A stretch of DNA of 64,000 nucleotides from Edaphochlamys debaryana (lineage: Eukaryota > Chlorophyta > Chlorophyceae > Chlamydomonadales), in assembly GCA_016858145.1 (NCBI GenBank), contig JAEHOE010000224.1:1-64000 (forward strand). Direction: 5' to 3'. Below the pieces are notes generated by a model. That model was not told the DNA's origin. It did not search any database and saw only the letters and a list, made by a program, of their open reading frames with translations. Every line of letters begins with the position of its first letter. Within the stretch, counting starts at the first letter, position 1. This document shows, piece by piece, positions 47,901-58,900 of the stretch. The position numbers and the translations under genes are program-made.

Positions 47901-50639
47901 GCCGTGGGGTGCATGCAATGGGCAAAGGCTACCCGGGCTGAAGCCGATACCGCATTCAACTACCTAAATTAGGCCAGCTTGCGCCAGACACCCGCGAACC
48001 TGGCCCGAGCAGGGCGTGCTATAGTCGACCCCAGGGCGGCTCACCAGTCCGTGTTCCGCGTGCACCGGATGTACGGGAAGATGGTCAGGCTGGTAAGGGA
48101 GGGGTAAAGGCGGCGGGGGAAAGTGCTCAGGTGGGAGATGCAAGCGGACAACCCGTGGGGCCCTGGGGATCATAAGGGGAAGCGCCCGTCCTGCCCCCGA
48201 AAGGGGGCAAGCAAGGCGCAGGGATGCCGAGACCCAAGGCCCAACAGTCCTCCATTTTGCTTGTAACCACCTGGCGCTTGGCAACCTCCGACCTGCTGAG
48301 ACCCCGAGGCTCCAATTCTCCAAACAAGGAACCTTGTAAAATCTTATGGCCACGACCGTGACTTATTCCTTGAACACATAGCGGAGTGGGTATTTGCTGA
48401 ACTCACGGAGGGGGAGCGGGGGATGGTGGTTCAGGCGGGGACGGGGGCGGCGCTGGTGGGGACGGTGGCGGCACAGGTGGCGACGGGGGCGGCGCAGGCG
48501 AAGGCGGCCCTGAGGCGGGGCAGCGGCGTTACGGCAGGACTATGGGTTTCTGGTAGCCCTTCAAATTCCCATGCCCCCCATGCCTCTGCATATGCTCGCC
48601 GTCCTCATGCTTTCCCCAACCGCCTCCGGCACAAAAAGCCCGCACATCCCCCCTGGACCGCACCTAGGTGGCACCTGGCTTCACCCCCACATGCCCCCCT
48701 GGACCGCACCTGGCGCGGGGCTGGGCGGGGATTCGGGCGGGCTCGGAGGGAGGGGCGAGGGAGGGCTGGGGGGCAGCAAAGGCGGTGCGGGCACCGGGGA
48801 TGGGGGCTGCGGGGGGCGAGGGCGGGGCGGCCCGGGGCTGGGCGGCCGAGGCGGCGGTAGTGGGGGCTTGGGCGGTCGGGGCAAGGGAGACGGGGGCTTG
48901 GGCGGTCGCGGCGGTGGAAGAGGGGGCTTGGGGGGGCGGGGGGGCGGAAGTGGGGGCTGGGGCGGTCGAGGGGGAGGAAGCGGCGGCTTCGGTGGCCGGG
49001 GGGAGGGCGGGGGGGGCCTCGGGGGCGACGGGGATGGCGGCCTTGGTGAGGGAGGCAGGGGCGAAGGCGGCGGCGGTGAGGGCGGCAGGGGTGGTGAGGG
49101 CGGTGCAGGTGGTGAGGGCGGTGGGGGCGGTGAGGGCGGCGGGAGGGGAGAGGGCGGTGGGGGCGGAGAGGGTGGTTGGGGTTCAGGGGGGTTTGGGGAG
49201 GGCGGTCCGGGGCTGGGCGGCCGTGGGGAGGGCGGTCCGGGGCTGGGCGGCCGTCGGGAGGGCGGTCGGGGGCTAGGAGGCCGTGGGGAGGGCGGTCCGG
49301 GGCTGGGAGGCCGGGGCGGCTTCGGGGGCGGAAGGGGAGGCCTGGGAGGGCTTGGAGGCTTGGGCGGGGGCAACGGAGGCCGGGGCGGCCGCGGGGGATG
49401 TGGTGAGGGAGGGGTGGGCGAAGGTGGCCGAGGTGGATGAGGGCTGGGCGGAGAAGGCGGGGAAGGCGGTGGCTTGGGGGGTGAAGGGGGCGGAAGCGGT
49501 GGCCGGGGAGGCAAAGGCGGCGGAGTCGGGGGCTTGGGGGGAACAGGAGGAGAAGGCGGGGGCTTTGGCGGTGAGGGCGGGGAAGGCGGGGGCCTGGGCG
49601 GGGAGGGGGGGCGTGGCGGTGAAGGCGGCGGCCGAGGCGGAGCGGGGGGCAGCGGGGGTGGTCGGGGCGGAATCGGCGGCCCTGCGAGACGGAACGGGAG
49701 GGCGTACTGTTTCAGGGCGTATGATCAGAGGCCCTCTTCCGTGCCTTGCCCTGGGACCCCGCTGGGGCCCCGCTATGCTCATGGCCCGCTGCAACATCAG
49801 TTACTGCCTCCCCTTCATTGCGGGTAGTTCCTCGCCAGTGTTGGTAGGCTGGGATTGCACTTTGCTGGCCTTGCCGTTCGCGTAACCTCGTCCCCGTTTC
49901 CCATTCCTCCCCTTCATTGCAGCCCTCCCCTAGATCCCAGCGTCCGGAGCCCAGACACTCCTTGTCCCCGCCAAGCCGCCAAGACCCGTGCTAGGCCGCG
50001 CCAGGCCCCAACCGCCAGGCCCCAGCCATGTGGGCTGCAACCGACAACAGACAACCTCTGGCTGACGGCCCCAACGGACACACGCTCAGCCTCTCACGTG
50101 GGGGGAACGGGGGGCGCGGGGGCCGTGGGGGTCGAGGCGGTAGGGGGGGCCGCGGAGGCGGGGTAGGCGGTCGTGGGGGAGTTGGCGGCCGCGGAGGCGG
50201 GGTGGGGGGTCGTGGGGGAGTCGGGGGGGCAGGAGGTGGGGCCGGCGGCCTGTGGGGGTTGGTGGGATGTAACTCGGTGGGGTGTAGAAAGGTGTGACCG
50301 GGCCCGGCGCAACCCGACACGGCGAGAGGGTCACCGGCGGTTCGACCCTACCGCGGTGGCCTCGGTGGCGACACCGGTGGGCGAGGCTCCCTCGACCTGT
50401 CTATGAGCCCTATGCCCAGCTGTGCGTGCACGCCATCTGCGCGAATGGGCATGAGGGTAGGCAACTGGCTCGCAGGAATAGAGCGCAACGCTGCTGAGTT
50501 GACAACTATTGTTCCCCAGACAACAGCGGTCTCGCAAGGCCCGGCACGGGCACGCACATCGCCCTGAGCGTAAGCTTGTGTCGCCCGCCGAGGCTAAGAA
50601 CCACCACCACAGCACCAGAAGAGCCTTCCTAGGTGCCAT
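44933..50639 (-). CDS. Proline-rich extracellular-matrix glycoprotein, pherophorin-like
   Basis: Exons from the second one on join in one frame: 50352-50563, 50098-50249, 48710-49681, 48407-48509, 48045-48089, 47416-47762, 47125-47174, 46841-46973, 46351-46459, 45864-45999, 45449-45565, 44933-45031 (2475 nt). Residues ~60-478 are Pro-Pro-Ser/Arg/Lys/Ala repeats spread over four exons, the substrate type for hydroxyproline O-arabinosylation in algal walls. Then comes a Cys-containing domain opening FPYIRCTRNTDW and GPQLCFSLTYP, as in pherophorins, with N-glycosylation sites (NRT, NDT, NAS, NVT, NCS) and a Cys-rich end (WCCPTCDAPYWHG; SCYNACFTSC; YYCCLLI). The intron after 47125 is GC-AG (CAG|GCAAGT). 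An in-place signal peptide (MAPRKALLVLWWWFLASAG, ATG at 50639) lies directly upstream but one base out of frame with the first exon. The pherophorin assignment is by motif only. Confidence 0.7.
49848..49922. repeat. Dispersed ~70-bp module, copy B
   Basis: Matches 11934-12000 (see copy A). It lies in an intron of the ECM gene, in antisense to it. Just upstream a CCCCTTCATTGC string occurs twice (49811 and 49909). Confidence 0.75.
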
Positions 50640-52175
50640 TAGCAAGGCCCTATACAGCTACCGGGGAGCTATCAACCTCGGGCAGTTGGGGAACGTCCGC
50701 AAGTACAGGTCGAGGACATTATCGCGGTGTTTCATGTTGCAATGCTCATGTGCATGTGCGCGCGTACCTAGGAAATGCTGCTCTGTGGGGCTCCCCGCAA
50801 GCAGACTGACCTGGAGGTTGGGGTTCGGCCCCCCGTCGATTTGGCGGTAACCAGAGCGAATTTGGCGAGCGTACTATGCAAATATGGCGAGGCCCGAGTA
50901 GCAGCTTCCCGGGAGCAAACACGCGAACGGTCCCGGTTTCGAAGGTGCGCGTTGCGGCTCGGTCCACGGGTCAGCAGACTCATTCGCCTTGTCCCGAACC
51001 GTGTCGAGTCGCCCCCAGCTGCAGCAGAGCTGCAGCCTGTGGGCACAGGGTCCGTGCTTCAGACCTGTAGGCTGTGGGTTTGACTGGAGTCTGACGCCGA
51101 AGAGATGGAGGAGGAGAGGCACGCATGCTGCTGACGGGGGGATGTGGGTCAGTCCAGAGAATGCCCGACAACGCTGAGGAGGCCCGCACTGCCCCGGGCA
51201 GCGGCAAACGGTACGGGTACGAGGCGTCCGCCTCGTCGTGTCCTGCTGGAGATCGCCATGCTAGAGACGCTGCCAACCGCTCAGTGCACCTGCTGAGCAT
51301 CTAACGTGGTCAGCGCACCTACTGAGTAGCTAACCTGGCCAGACGATGAATGGCAGGTCCATTTCTCATCCCTCAACAGCTCAGGTCAAGTGAAAGGCCA
51401 CAACAGACAAGACCCGTCCGGTTCGGTGCTCCGGTCGAGCTACCGTAGTCAGGGACCGCTGCCCATCAACCGTTGATGTCTTCTAATCCCCATCAACCTC
51501 GACAGGTTCCCCGTTCACAGGCACAGGCATTCTGCGTCGGCCAACATAATGCGACGCCAGTCACCGCGGCACTACGCCCCGTTGTCTATAATAACCTCGA
51601 CAGGCATGGAAAGGTTGATGGTCCCGTTGTCTTGCATGCTACCGCTGATATCCACGTATCCACGCACGTGGGGTTGGGCGGGGCCACACCGCAGGACACC
51701 GACCTCCCCAGTCCCAACCGTCATTGGTCATTAGTCATTAGTAAGGAAGGCTGATTGCCCTCGTCGAGCCCGCCGCACGCTGCACGTACGGCGCCAGCGT
51801 CCCCGCACACCACGTTGGAAAGTAGCCAAGGGACCCCTTAGTGGAGCTGGCAAGACGGCCCCCGTGCTGAGTGTTAGCGCCGCCGATGCATCCTCCGCCG
51901 CCGCCACGGCAGCGTGAATGCGTACGGCTCTTTGAAAGCTTGCTTGTAGTCCTCTTCCCCTGTGTGCGAAGGGCGAGGGGATGAACCAAACCTCATGAGC
52001 ACAGATACGGTACCAACAGCCCCAATCGGCCAGTAGGCACTCATCAGCAAGCCTCAACAGGCGCGGATGGACAAGCTCCGGTAGCTACGCTCGCATGCCG
52101 AGATTGCGGACCCTTTGCCAGCCAGCCCCCCATCTGCTACTGTGTCCACAAGCTCCAGCGGCGGTGTAGCGGCCG
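50640..52175. other. 1.5-kb intergenic stretch
   Basis: 5' flank of the ECM gene and 3' flank of the minus-strand sugar-transferase gene. No gene seen. Contains the 88-bp element at 51509-51596. Confidence 0.5.
51509..51596 (-). repeat. 88-bp element 3' of the minus-strand sugar transferase (copy 1)
   Basis: Reverse complement of 60649-60735, with about three differences over 88 bp. It lies about 580 bases past the stop codon at 52176. It is flanked by a 12-bp direct repeat, AACCTCGACAGG, at 51495-51506 and 51593-51604. Confidence 0.93.
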
Positions 52176-55100
52176 TCACCAGCCGTCCCGGCGCACTGCG
52201 CCAGCTGTGCCGGGCCCGGCCCGGCCCCCGCCCGGCCCACCACCTCGCACGCGCGCGCTTCCCACCAGCCGTGAGTGCTCCCGACCTACCAATGGGATGT
52301 ACGGTAGCGTTGTACAGGCGTGTGTATGCGTCCATGTGTGCCGCGCGTGCTGCCACGGGGTGCACGCAGGTGAAGGCCATGGACACCCACTCCCGTGCCT
52401 GCTCCCTGGCACACGACACCGTGGGGGTGCCGTTTGCGTCGAGGACCGAGCCGGTCCCCGGTTCCCCCACCGGCGCGCCCGCGTTGCAGCCGCAGCGGCC
52501 GGCGCAGAAGGGCGGGAAGGCCGAGGTGGGCAGGTAGCGGATACTCACGTAGTCGAGGCACCTGTCGGAGAAGGCGGCACAAACATGCACACGCACACAC
52601 CAAAACGTCTTGGTAAGCAGGCAGGTGGCAAGCACGATGTGTGAACCGTGCAGGCGCGGCCAACCGATCCAGCCCGCGCCACCACGAGTTGGCATCCGGG
52701 CGCGCCTGGACCTCCGCTGACCCCCCTGACCCCGGACTTGATCTGAGTGGGCACGGCAGGCCAACCGGCCGAGCCCCCGCCGCGTGCACCCACTTGTTGA
52801 GCGCTGTGGCGAAGTGCTCGGCGCTGAGGACGTGGTCGTGGCTGGTGACCTGTGCGGAGCTGAGGTACCACACCCACTGGTACATGCAGCGCACGGTGCC
52901 GGGCGTGCTGCGGATGTAGATGAGGTCCTTTGCGGCAGAGGGGTTCGTGTGTGTGGGGGGGGGGGTGGGGGGCACGGAAGGGCGGTGGAGGCGGCAGGGT
53001 GGCAGGGTGGCAGCTGGGCGAGCCCCTTGCCGCATGCCGTTCCGCTTTCTGGCATCCCCAAACGAGGCCCCGTCCGCCAGCTCTTCCAGGCCCCACCCAG
53101 GCCCACTGCTGCCACCCACCCACCAGGTGAACCGGCCGGGGGTCCACACCGCTGCCCGGAGCTGGCTCCTGGCAGGTGGGCGAGGGCAGCAGCACGTCTG
53201 CCCCCACCGAGTCAGCGTACGGCACCAACCAGGCCAGGGGGTGCCGGAACCAGACTCGATCCGGCTCAAACCATAGCACGTCGTACCTGCATGTGCGCAG
53301 GGGCCACGTGCACACCGGCAAGAAAGAGGCTCGCTCGCAGGGCGCGCAGCTAGCGTGCGGCACGCACGCTTTCCTCCCCTATCTAGTGCGCGTGCTCCCC
53401 CTCCCAGCAGGTTTTGACGGGCGGGCGTCTACCTAGCACGCGCCTTGCAGGCAGGTGGCTGGCTGCCCAAGCTGAAGACCCAGGGAGAACCCTTACGGTA
53501 CTGGACCCATGTTTGGAGATCCGCTATCGGGCCATGTGTGGTTCAGACAAATGGGTGCCGCAGGGGCGGAGGCGAGACGAGCACGCACGGACCCACCCCG
53601 CCCAAGGATCCACGCACGGACCCACCCCGCCCAAGGACCCACGCACGGACCCACCCCGCCCAAGGACCCACCCCAACGACACGAGGTCGGTCAGGCGTTT
53701 GACGAACGCGAAGGGACCTGGGACCTCATACCACGAGTCTGTAACCATGATGGGCCACCTTTGCCGGAGAGCCTCTCTGGCACGTTCCTGTCGGGTCGTA
53801 TGCATGGGCCGAGCGGGGCATAGCAGGCTCGGAAAGCTAGTAGTAACGGTACCGTAATAAGGCTGGTGGGCGGTAGTAAGCTGGTGCTTCCCAATCGTGG
53901 ATTATCGCTCGTTATGCCCCCCAAGCATGCAAGGCTCGAGGCCTCAATCCCACCCACCTGCGTCTCCCTGACGTCCCTCAGAAACACGCTGGTCAATGCC
54001 AGGAGGCGGCACGTGTCTGCAAGGAAGGTTGAGGCCGTGATGACCGGCAAACACAAGCTTAGTCACGACGCCAGAGCTCCATAACGGACACACGAAGGTG
54101 CGTGGAGACTTTTCGTGCAGCCCCAGTGGGATTGAGCTTTCAGTCCCCCGGCTGTCTCACCTGCTCCCGAGCCATAAGCGTAAGGGAAATGTCCACACCG
54201 CCCCGAAAGCACGGGGCTTCGGAAGATGAAGAGGTTCTGGGGGGGAAGGAGGTAGGGAATGAAGAGGATGCACCGAGCTCGCTCGGCGTACGACACCTGC
54301 TGTGCCGTACCTGTTCCATTTGTACGCCCGGCGGTTGGATACTGAGCTCAACCAAAGGTAGACCTCTTCGTCATGAAGCCCCTTTGCCGGCACACTAGCG
54401 ACCCATGCATGCATGCCACGCCCCCACAACACACGGGTGATCCTGGCCAAGCCCACTGCACCCACCTCCGCTAGAAGTGGCCAGGTTAAGTTGGCCGCGT
54501 CTACGCTATTCAAGCTCGTCAAGAGCAGAACCTGAGCAAAGGCAACCGTTGCATTCTCGTGAGACTGCCTGCGTTGGGTGCAATCAAGAGGCCGGTGAAC
54601 GAAGGCCGCCGGAAGGTTGTGTAACACGAGCCGTTGTCCCCGACCTGCATGATGAACCTGTCTCGCTCGCCCTCATGATCCCACCTGAACCTAGCTATGC
54701 TTCCTGGCTACTTCCCCCCTTCCCTCCCCCCCTTCCCTTCCCCCCCCACGCGCCTGGGCCACCATGCCACGTTGTCAGCCGTGACCCGCCTTATGTCTTC
54801 AGCGCCAAGCTGTGCCAGGCCATCCCTATGCACACGTAGGAGGGAGAGGGCCGACATCTATCAGGAGCATGCCCATATGGTGTCAGCTTCTTGGCTCTGT
54901 TGGAGCGATATGACGTGAGCACCGAAAGGGTGCGCATGTTGCCGGTGGGTTGCCTCTGCAGGTCGCGGGGCGTGAGAAGACTTGTGTGAACACGTTGAAC
55001 AGTGCCTCCCGCCGTGCGTCGCCCCCGGCGTTCCCCTCAAGTCCTCGACATCGCGTTGCGCCTGCCCCGGGGAGCCCAGTCCCGCCCCGCCCCGCTGACC

Positions 55101-55471
55101 CCGCCGCCACCGAGGGCAGGAGCGTCAGGTACCCCTCGTTACCCTCCCTCTCCCTCTCGCCCCTATCCTTCTACTTCCAACACTTGTTCCAACCAAGCAC
55201 CACGCGTCTTGGACCGCGAAACGCGGCCACTAGTGCCCTGTAGGCGTGTAACCCCATGTGCGTGGCAGTCTCCGTCCCGAGACCTCAGCGCAAGGCCGGA
55301 GTCGGAAGGTTCGACTGCCACCCACCGCTCCCAGAAGTGTTGGCCCAGCCTGCTCATCTCTTCCCGCGTAGCTGCCTTGCTCGCGTCCGTCGTCGTCGCT
55401 TGCGGCGTTGGCAGCAGGGTGGATGTTGCCGCCATCGCGAGCACCACCAGCAACACCCGCGAGCCCCACAT
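52176..55471 (-). CDS. Secretory sugar transferase, nucleotide-diphospho-sugar transferase (GT77-like), paralog A
   Basis: Clear exons: 55326-55471 (signal peptide/anchor MWGSRVLLVVLAMAATSTLL), 54311-54568, 54161-54236, one ending in LRDVRETQ near 53961, one ending LVSLG near 53682, one ending at 53286, then 52790-52927, 52290-52561 and 52176-52204. The first three join in phase. Some later joins (around 54.0, 53.7 and 52.6 kb) are one base off in my reading, so a small exon or a base error is missing there. The family hallmark is GYDVLWFEPDRVWFRHP, where the usual D-x-D metal motif reads E-P-D. Later IYIRSTPGTVRCMYQWVWYL and DHVLSAEHFATALN follow the family order. A Cys pair region (CAGRCGC) and a ...HMDAYTRLYNATVHPIG end are shared with paralog B. 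N-glycosylation sites fit a Golgi lumenal enzyme. Candidate role: sugar addition to wall proteins (inference). Confidence 0.68.
53583..53669. repeat. 29-bp tandem repeat, three units
   Basis: ACGCACGGACCCACCCCGCC plus CAAGG and 4 more bases starts at 53583, 53612 and 53641. It lies in an intron of the minus-strand sugar-transferase gene, just past the exon that ends LVSLG. Confidence 0.92.
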
Positions 55472-55912
55472 GACCGCGCAAGGCGCTCAGCGAGCGGCTG
55501 GCCCTAGGTCCGCGCTCGCCGCAATTCTTGCCCGTGAATTGCTTGCGTAAGCCTTGAGGGCCTAGCGTTTTCTGCTTTGGGCCGCCGACCATACGCTTGT
55601 GTGGCTCTAGTTGCTCTTCGTGTCTTGGGGAATGCCAGTGCCAAGTGATAAGCAAGGGCGTGACGATGATGACCGCCGAAACTTCCGGCGGGAGACTCCG
55701 GGTACGTATGCAGCAAGCTTTGCAGAGGGCAGTATGGATTTCAGCTCTGTCTCCTGGCGGCGGACAGCGACACGGCCTGGCGCGCTGCCTTGGCGGGATG
55801 CGGTTTAATATCTGAAAGGGCATGCAACAATTGTGCCCTCTGCCCCCGGGGGAGGCAAATAACCAAATTTCTTGCACAGATGTAAGCGCAAGTATATGCG
55901 GTGGCTGAAAGA
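55472..55912. promoter_or_regulatory. Shared divergent promoter region of the two sugar transferases
   Basis: 441 bp between the two start codons (minus gene at 55471, plus gene at 55913). Both promoters and 5' UTRs must lie here. No TATA box or inverted symmetry is obvious. Confidence 0.55.
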
Positions 55913-58900
55913 ATGGCCCGGCGGCAAGCTCCCCTATCGATCCTGACCGTAGTGGTCGTCGCAATAACCCTTCTGCACAGCGCCTACTCCCTTGACGAGA
56001 ATGACTTCAGAAGCATCAAGGAGAGAAGTAGGGCATTCATAGACAGGGTAGGACCGGTGCCGCCAAATCCCGACCTGCGTCGACTCGCAGAGGAGCGCGC
56101 CCTGGTTCTGCGCAACGAGGAGAGCGGCGAGCGGCGCAAGTTTGTGTGAGGAGCCAGCATGCGAGCGACTTCTGTTGCCTGTTCTGCTGTTGGCCACCCA
56201 TTTACGTACGCCGTGAGCTGCTGCTGTGACGCTCGCCGTGTTCATCTACAGGTGGGCCTCGATGTGTGGAGAGGCATCCCTCCTGGTGAGTTGGCTTCCA
56301 GTTCAGAGGCGACGCGGAAGTCGAGTCCGACCAAACCGGTCGCTGCGCGGGCCCCGCCCCGTCCAATCCTGCGCACCAACATGCGTGATTAGATTTACGG
56401 GTTGTACACTAGGAGCTGGATGGCGAGCGAGAAGAACCAGAGGCGAGCGGCTTGGGTCTAGGCGCGGCGTGTCGGCAAGCCCCCGAGCCCCCGTGAACAT
56501 CCGTCTCCCCGACCTCCCGCCCGTGGCCAGCTGGCCGCGCCGGCGACACAGCGCTCAACCCCTTGGGGCCTAACCGAGCTCCACGATATGCAGCAGGGCC
56601 CGGCTTGTGGCGGGGTTTGTGGCGTGCGTGTGCGATGGTGTGTGACGGTGCTCGATTCGTCCGTCACCGGTGCCGCCGTCCGTCACCGATGCCGCCGTGC
56701 GAGGTCATGACAGCAGCAAGCAAGGCTGGGCGGTGCATGAAAGCCTGCCCTCCATGCGCGCATGAGCGCATGCATGCATGATTGCATGCACCGCAAGGCA
56801 CTGCCTCGTCAGCCCTTGCCTGCGCCCTTACAACCCCACACACCGGACGGTCGGCCTTCCCCTGTGCCCAGGATGTGGCGCCAATCTTTCTGCAGACGCT
56901 GCAGAAGCACAAGGTGTCGCTGCCCGACAACCGCACAACCGACATGGCGCGTGTGCACATGCTCTTCCCGCTCTCCCTCGACGCCATGCGGATCTGCAAG
57001 GAGATGCAGGGCGTGTACGGCCATGGGTAGGTACGGCAAGCCGGCCTTGTGTGTAAGCATAAGCACGGTACCCCGGCTATCTAGCTAGCGGTAGCGAATG
57101 AGGCAGCATGTTGGGCGGGGAGATGTTTAGGGGGCATTACGCTGTACTGAGCAGGCGGGGCCGACACGTAGGGGGTGACCATGTTATGCTGACGCTCGTG
57201 CCGTGTACGGCACACAGGTGCATACCCTCGTTTGAGGACACCATCCCCAGTAGCAGGTGCGTGTGAACGAAGCGCCAGCCCGCCCGCTTGACCCTGATCC
57301 CCATCTGATCCCCCGGGTGTCGCTTTGGGGTTTGGGCCCACCTGCCGCCTGCTACTACGTGCTGCGTGCCGTTTGCGACTCTCTGACAAGGCTACTCACT
57401 CCAATAACTGTCGTCCCCATTTGCAGCGCCACTGTTGGACCGGACGGAAAGGCCAACATTACACACACTCTCTTCATGTCGACCAACTTCATCATGATTG
57501 GTTTTGCCAAGTACGGGATACTGCTGAACCTCCTGACGCTGGGTTACGGTGAGCGCCCAAGACAGCCTATTGAGGCCCCGGAGCAAGCCGGCGGGAGAAG
57601 CTTTCACACCGGGGCGCGACTGAGGGGCCGGGGCCACGCATGCCATCCACTTGCTTGCCTTTACCCCTTACCTCTTCCATCCCGCCCCGCCCTCCACTTG
57701 GTGTCCCTCGTACCCCTTCCCGCGACCGACCCAACCAATCAGACACCTTGTTTATGGATAACGACCAAGTCATCTTCAAGAATCCCGTCCCGTCGCTCTA
57801 CACCCTGTACAAAGCGGACCTTTACGGTAGGTGCGTGGGAGGGCTGACCGGGGTCCCCATCGATGGCCGAGGCGCATGATATGCGCCTTTCATCAGTTGG
57901 TTAGAAATGCGGAGGGAGCTGTTGGCTTGCTTGAGTCAAGGTTTCGCCTGGGGGCCCTGGCAAGCGGGCCCCGCCCGCTGCCAGTGGCCGGCTCTCCGTG
58001 GCCCTCAACGGGCTGAGGGCCGAAGCTGGGGCCCACAACGGCCATGAGCCGTTCAGTCGCTCTGCGGTCCACCTGGGCTCGACGACATTGGCCGGTCTGC
58101 CCATGCTTGGAGACATGCTTGTGCTGCACCTTTGTGCCGACGTTTGCAGGTGCACAGGACACGTGTAGGAGGCTCGACACGCACGATGGAGTGCTGGCTT
58201 ACCCGGACCGGTGCGGGGATCCGTTAGTTGTAGGTTGCGAGGGGGTCGTTAGCAAGTCCTGTACGTAGGGACCCTTGCCCGGAGAAGGTTTGGTGTCATG
58301 GGACCGTTTGTTGGGATGCCCTTACTTCGGCCCTTGCCCTCCAGCTCAGAGCGTGGATGGGCCACCACCGCTTAACGCATCTGGCTGACCTCGCTCCCTG
58401 CTGCCAACCTGCTCGCCGCCGCCCCTCAGGGTGACCATCAACATCGGGGTTCTGTTTGCGAGGGCTACGGGGCCAGTGACCCGGTGAGGCCGCCCTACCG
58501 GCAGCTGAGGCCGTGTCAACCCTGACTGAATAAGGTTGAACAACCCCCTTGCCACTGTCGCCATGCCCGATCAAGCAGTGCTCCACCATGGCCCTGACAC
58601 AACCCCTCTCACGCCCCCCGCCCAAGTCCAGGTGTTTCATGAACTGGGCGTTTACCATGCAAGACTCAGCGGGCACACCCGTCTGCTGGGACCAGGTCTG
58701 GCGGGAAGGGCTGATGCGCAGCAAGGGGTTTAGTCCTGGCTAGTCATGCTCATGCCACGCACATGCAAGTGCTCCGTCCCGAATCCGGGCGACCAGCCAA
58801 TCAACGTACACGTACGTACGGCAGCTAACGCCGGGCCTGCCTTCCTGTCTCGTCCCGCCCGCCACTGCGCAGAGCAAGTTTCATGCAGCCATGACGCTGT

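Noticed and set aside
48571..49440. 289-residue Gly-rich open frame on the + strand
   Set aside because: It is the mirror of the proline-rich exon of the ECM gene on the minus strand, which has splice sites and phase-consistent neighbours; the Gly frame has none.
54950..55120. Frame reading REALFNVFTQVFSRP as an exon of sugar transferase A
   Set aside because: Its phase does not fit exon 55326-55471, which joins in phase to 54311-54568 without it.
56252..56285. Small exon VGLDVWRGIPP in sugar transferase B
   Set aside because: Good splice sites but it shifts the frame; 55913-56143 joins 56872-57026 in phase without it.
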